Of a stretch of DNA of 64,000 nt, positions 61,369 to 64,000 are shown in pieces. Each line of letters opens with the position of its first letter. The first letter of the stretch is position 1. The notes beneath the pieces were generated by a model. It was not told where the DNA came from and made no database searches. It saw only the letters and a program-made list of their open reading frames with translations. The stretch is taken from contig JBMHCR010000024.1 of NCBI GenBank assembly GCA_049889815.1, forward strand, positions 1 through 64,000. The letters are read 5' to 3'. The stretch is from JBPOFY01 sp049889815. GTDB taxonomy: Bacteria; Verrucomicrobiota; Verrucomicrobiia; Opitutales; Coraliomargaritaceae. Position numbers and translations under genes: made by a program.

Positions 61369-61402
61369 GAGCTCGTCGCAATCGCGACGGGCTCTTTTTT
61401 TG
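61369..61402 (+). terminator. Rho-independent terminator of the pilus operon
   Basis: AGAGCTCGTCGC pairs with GCGACGGGCTCT (twelve pairs, one G-T) around AATC, then seven Ts. It begins 22 bases after the secretin stop. Confidence 0.95.
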
Positions 61403-61750
61403 TGCCGATTGAGCGGGCGGGGCACTTGTCTGCGCCAATTCGTGCGGTCCGGTTGTGCCAATACGATGAGTATTAAGAAGCGGACACGGGCCGATTTACC
61501 ATATCGGGTAGGGTTGCCTCGCCGAGGCGACCGTGTCGCGCGATTAAGTGTATTCGCGGTAATGGTCTCGAAGCGTTGATCGGCGGCACAGGGAAACGAT
61601 CACCTCGTCCCGTCGACAAGCTCAGGGCGGTGAGTCTGTCGAACTAGGAAATCACCACCGGGCAACTCACCAAGCTGCGTTAGCACCTTGCCAAGTTCCG
61701 TCGTGAAGGGGACGAATCTGCATGGTTTTAGCTTAGCTAGTAGGGAGATC
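61403..61750. other. Intergenic region after the pilus operon
   Basis: About 350 bases with no convincing gene. It contains a REP-like palindrome (61611-61644) and lies between the convergent secretin and GT-C genes. Base composition is more GC-rich in the middle than at the ends. Confidence 0.5.
61611..61644. repeat. REP-like palindrome of the TCGACAAGCTCA type
   Basis: TCGACAAGCTCA and TGAGTCTGTCGA face each other across GGGCGG, forming an imperfect hairpin. It resembles the widespread extragenic palindrome found in many unrelated genomes. It is different from the REPs near the RAYT gene. Confidence 0.65.
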
Positions 61751-63631
61751 CTATTCTTTCACTTTGTAAATCCGCATCGAGAAACGTGTGGGATCAAAGG
61801 TTCCGTAGAACGGAATGGGCTCGCACCAGTCGGGGACGCCTCTATCATACGAAAGTCGCCATGCTAGCGACTTTCGGAGTGTCGCAGATTCGTCGGATCC
61901 TAATGCTGTCCAAGTAACCATCTCGATAAAGGGGCCGCCCAGCTCGTTCGGTTGCACCGCCAGATAGTGAATTCCGTGTGCTCGAATAAGTTCCAGTGCT
62001 GTGTCGTCGTTTTGAGCCGCGAAAATCTGCGCCGTATTGTAAATACCATCGCGATTTTCCCAATAAAGCGTTCCAAGAGGATGGACTGCCTCATGCATGG
62101 CAGAACTTGCTGAAAAGGCGTATGGAATCGCTACGTTCGTCTTTTGGCCCTCCTCAATACGGTCGAGGCATAAATTGAGGTCGCGCGCACCTACCTGCAA
62201 AAACATATCGGTGACGAATTGCAGCCCGGGCTTAGTTTGGATTCTGTTCCAGTGGATCGCCCAAAAAATTGTAAGCACCACTGCAAATACCACTGCGCAG
62301 TATTTGAGGTAGTTTCTCTGTTGAATCGATAAACAAATACCGATCGTGCTGACGCTGGCGACCATACCAAGCCAGCGCGATTGCAGGAGACCGAGGATGA
62401 GCAGTAAAATGCCCACAATCAGGCAAAGGGCGCCGCCACGCCGCTTCCATGGCTGTAGGATTATTAGGACCATTACGGCTAGCGTGCTTTGAGCGAACAG
62501 CGACGTGCCCCAAGAGCCATTTGCAAACGGGCTTTGGAACTCAACGATGTGGTTGTGGACCCTTCGTATCACGGGATCGAACCATGTGTGCGCCGATTCT
62601 TGATAGATGCCCATCCACATGAGAGGGCTGAGTCCCGCAATGAGCCCAAGCCCAAACAGTATTCGCTTACTCTTTCGTTCTGACAGGACGGCGGCTGCAC
62701 ACACCATGCAAGCTCCAAGTTGCGTGATCGCGAATAGTGGATGCAAGGCTGACAGTGAGGGTTCGAGAGGGCTTCTACCTTCGAAAATACATGCCACTAC
62801 AATGCCTACCGAGCTAATGCAGCCCCAGCCGATTAGGGCCGGTGCCGCTTTGGACTGGTCTCCATCCTTCGACAGGCTGGAGGCTAGGCATCCGAGCATG
62901 ATGAAAACGCTCACAGCAACTTGCACAGTGCTGCTCACCCACCAGCATCCAGCTGTTCCAACCCCTGCGAGGACGGTCCACAGACCCTTTTTATTCTCGG
63001 CCTTTCGCATCATTCCGATCACTCCTAGAATTTGGAGAAGAAGGAAAAACTGGAACATCGATTCGTGGTCGAGCCTCGAGAAGGCGAAATCCCAACTGAT
63101 TGCAGCATTGAAAAAATAGAGTGCACCAAAAATTGCACCGGTAACCGGACCCTCGAGGCGCGAAACCAAGAAAATTCCGGTTCCAATCGTTATGAGTAGA
63201 AGAATCGAGCCTAGGTAGTGGGCTGAACGGTAAATACCTCGCTCGATCGAATAGTCATTTATCTTTGCATCGATCGCTCCACTTAGATTCAGCAGGTAGA
63301 CTAAACCAGAGTTCCAGGCATTTTCTCGACCCTCCGCGGGTGGGCCCTCATTCTTTCGGTGTTTCAGCACGCTGCTGTCTCCATCGGAGACGGATGCGGC
63401 CAAATAGACCCACTGGTAGGTGTCGTTCGATCGATAAATGGGGTATTTAGCCGCCAATTTATCTAAATCTTCGTTCTCGAATTCAGGCGGAAAAAAAGAA
63501 GTAGAGGGTTCTATCCAGCTGGCGCTCCACTTTTGCCAGCTCCAGGCCGTCAGTGTGCTCAGTGCAATGAGTATCAGCACCAGCAAAGTCCAATGCATGC
63601 CAGTTTCTTGATTTTGAGAACTCCGCGACAT
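61751..63631 (-). CDS. GT-C membrane glycosyltransferase, STT3-like
   Basis: Membrane protein of 626 residues with about 11-13 hydrophobic segments and a soluble C-terminal domain (about 500-626). A DTYQWVYLA segment (Asp near the first loop) and FSRLDHESMFQFF (Asp-x-Glu-type loop) resemble STT3/PglB oligosaccharyltransferases, as do VHPLGTLYWENRDGIYN in the C-terminal domain. The WWDYG-type motif of classic STT3 is not evident, so another lipid-linked sugar transferase is possible. Function is inferred from topology and loop motifs. Confidence 0.6.
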   Translation of the reverse strand: MSRSSQNQETGMHWTLLVLILIALSTLTAWSWQKWSASWIEPSTSFFPPEFENEDLDKLAAKYPIYRSNDTYQWVYLAASVSDGDSSVLKHRKNEGPPAEGRENAWNSGLVYLLNLSGAIDAKINDYSIERGIYRSAHYLGSILLLITIGTGIFLVSRLEGPVTGAIFGALYFFNAAISWDFAFSRLDHESMFQFFLLLQILGVIGMMRKAENKKGLWTVLAGVGTAGCWWVSSTVQVAVSVFIMLGCLASSLSKDGDQSKAAPALIGWGCISSVGIVVACIFEGRSPLEPSLSALHPLFAITQLGACMVCAAAVLSERKSKRILFGLGLIAGLSPLMWMGIYQESAHTWFDPVIRRVHNHIVEFQSPFANGSWGTSLFAQSTLAVMVLIILQPWKRRGGALCLIVGILLLILGLLQSRWLGMVASVSTIGICLSIQQRNYLKYCAVVFAVVLTIFWAIHWNRIQTKPGLQFVTDMFLQVGARDLNLCLDRIEEGQKTNVAIPYAFSASSAMHEAVHPLGTLYWENRDGIYNTAQIFAAQNDDTALELIRAHGIHYLAVQPNELGGPFIEMVTWTALGSDESATLRKSLAWRLSYDRGVPDWCEPIPFYGTFDPTRFSMRIYKVKE

Positions 63632-63771
63632 GTAGGTATCTCACTCATTGCACGGATGATATTCAATCTTTTCTATATCTGAGCATCGACCCCGCGCGCT
63701 CATAGATAAAATGAGCGTGGGCTCTCCTGCATCCTTGTATTTCACATTTCGACAGCATATTCTGATTTCTT

Positions 63772-64000
63772 ATGATCGATCTCGTAAAAAAAACCATGTT
63801 GGCTGGAGTAGGTCTGGCTGTCGTGACCAAGGATAAGGTTCTGGAGTCACTCGATGAGCTTGTCGAAAAGGGCAAGCTCACTAAAGAAGAAGCCGCCGTG
63901 ATGTCGGATAAGATCGTTGAGGAAGGAAAGAATGAGACAGAAAAGGCAAAAGTGGAGGCGAGTAAGCTCTTCAACGAGATGCTCCACCGGGCAAACGTGG
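63772..64000 (+). CDS. Phasin-like protein (3'-truncated by window edge)
   Basis: Open frame running off the window end. The 76 residues seen are MIDLVKKTMLAGVGLAVVTK then a charged amphipathic helix (VLESLDELVEKGKLTKEEAA, DKIVEEGKNETEKAKVEA), the layout of PhaI/phasin-like polyhydroxyalkanoate-associated or YtxH-like small helical proteins. It is divergent from the GT-C gene, with about 140 bases between. Confidence 0.6.
   Translation, partial: MIDLVKKTMLAGVGLAVVTKDKVLESLDELVEKGKLTKEEAAVMSDKIVEEGKNETEKAKVEASKLFNEMLHRANV

Overview
The window looks like a chromosomal segment of a Gram-negative, probably marine, member of the Verrucomicrobiota, most likely class Opitutia (Opitutales/Puniceicoccales, Coraliomargarita- or Lentimonas-like). 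This is an inference from gene content: a PEP-CTERM surface protein, an autotransporter-repeat protein with a thrombospondin-3-like Asp-rich tail, a secretin locus with the gene order of the Akkermansia Amuc_1098-1102 locus, agarase-like/GH10 and GH20 glycosidases, an L-fuconate dehydratase, and envelope genes (lnt, TolC, MacAB-type efflux). No phage, integron, plasmid or CRISPR structure was found. Mobile DNA is limited to a RAYT transposase, several REP-type palindromes and a few gene remnants.

Layout. 1-3.8 kb: the 3' part of lnt, a RAYT transposase with its REP palindromes, and a minus-strand group of exported metal-related proteins (Cys/His-rich protein, HMA-like CxxC protein, outer-membrane barrel). 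3.8-10.1 kb: polyprenyl diphosphate synthase, alpha/beta hydrolase, mutS, lysA-type decarboxylase, and an internally deleted DUF4870 pseudogene. 10.1-18 kb: cytidine deaminase, a four-gene MacAB/TolC-like export operon (minus strand), and a dus - LMW-PTP - PHP phosphatase operon. 18-23.6 kb: a secreted Cys-rich repeat protein, a sodium:solute symporter, a bcp-response regulator pair, hisG and aguB. 23.6-34.4 kb: polysaccharide and polyamine region, with a two-domain glycoside hydrolase sitting between aguB and aguA next to a duplicated aguA 5' end, then dapF, an orphan periplasmic binding protein, GH20, fucD and a PEP-CTERM protein. 34.5-39.4 kb: tRNA-Pro, a trypsin-like/autotransporter-repeat protein, a membrane metallopeptidase, and an anti-sigma-like/ECF sigma pair. 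39.4-53.7 kb: mostly housekeeping (queA, tilS-ftsH, chrA, a catalytic-domain-less P-type-ATPase-like protein, gluQRS, DEAD-box helicase, rsmE, LysM lipoprotein, cysteine desulfurase, recF). 53.7-61.4 kb: nudix gene, then the five-gene pilus/secretin operon. 61.4-64 kb: a GT-C (STT3-like) membrane protein and the start of a phasin-like gene.

Working together. lysA and dapF both belong to the diaminopimelate/lysine pathway, but DapF has serine at both catalytic-cysteine positions. aguA and aguB convert agmatine to putrescine. fucD, GH20, the agarase-like/GH10 enzyme and an orphan binding protein suggest growth on algal or animal glycans. The pilM(N)-pilO-pilP-secretin genes encode an envelope-spanning pilus or secretion assembly.

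Most notable points: (i) REP palindromes encode the C-terminal residues of three unrelated proteins (Lnt, the RAYT, the symporter); (ii) the glycosidase insertion scar at aguA; (iii) the DUF4870 internal deletion; (iv) the Ser/Ser DapF; (v) the P-type-ATPase-like protein without catalytic domains; (vi) the Amuc_1098-1102-like operon with a PilM-PilN fusion. All family assignments were made by eye from motifs, without database searches.
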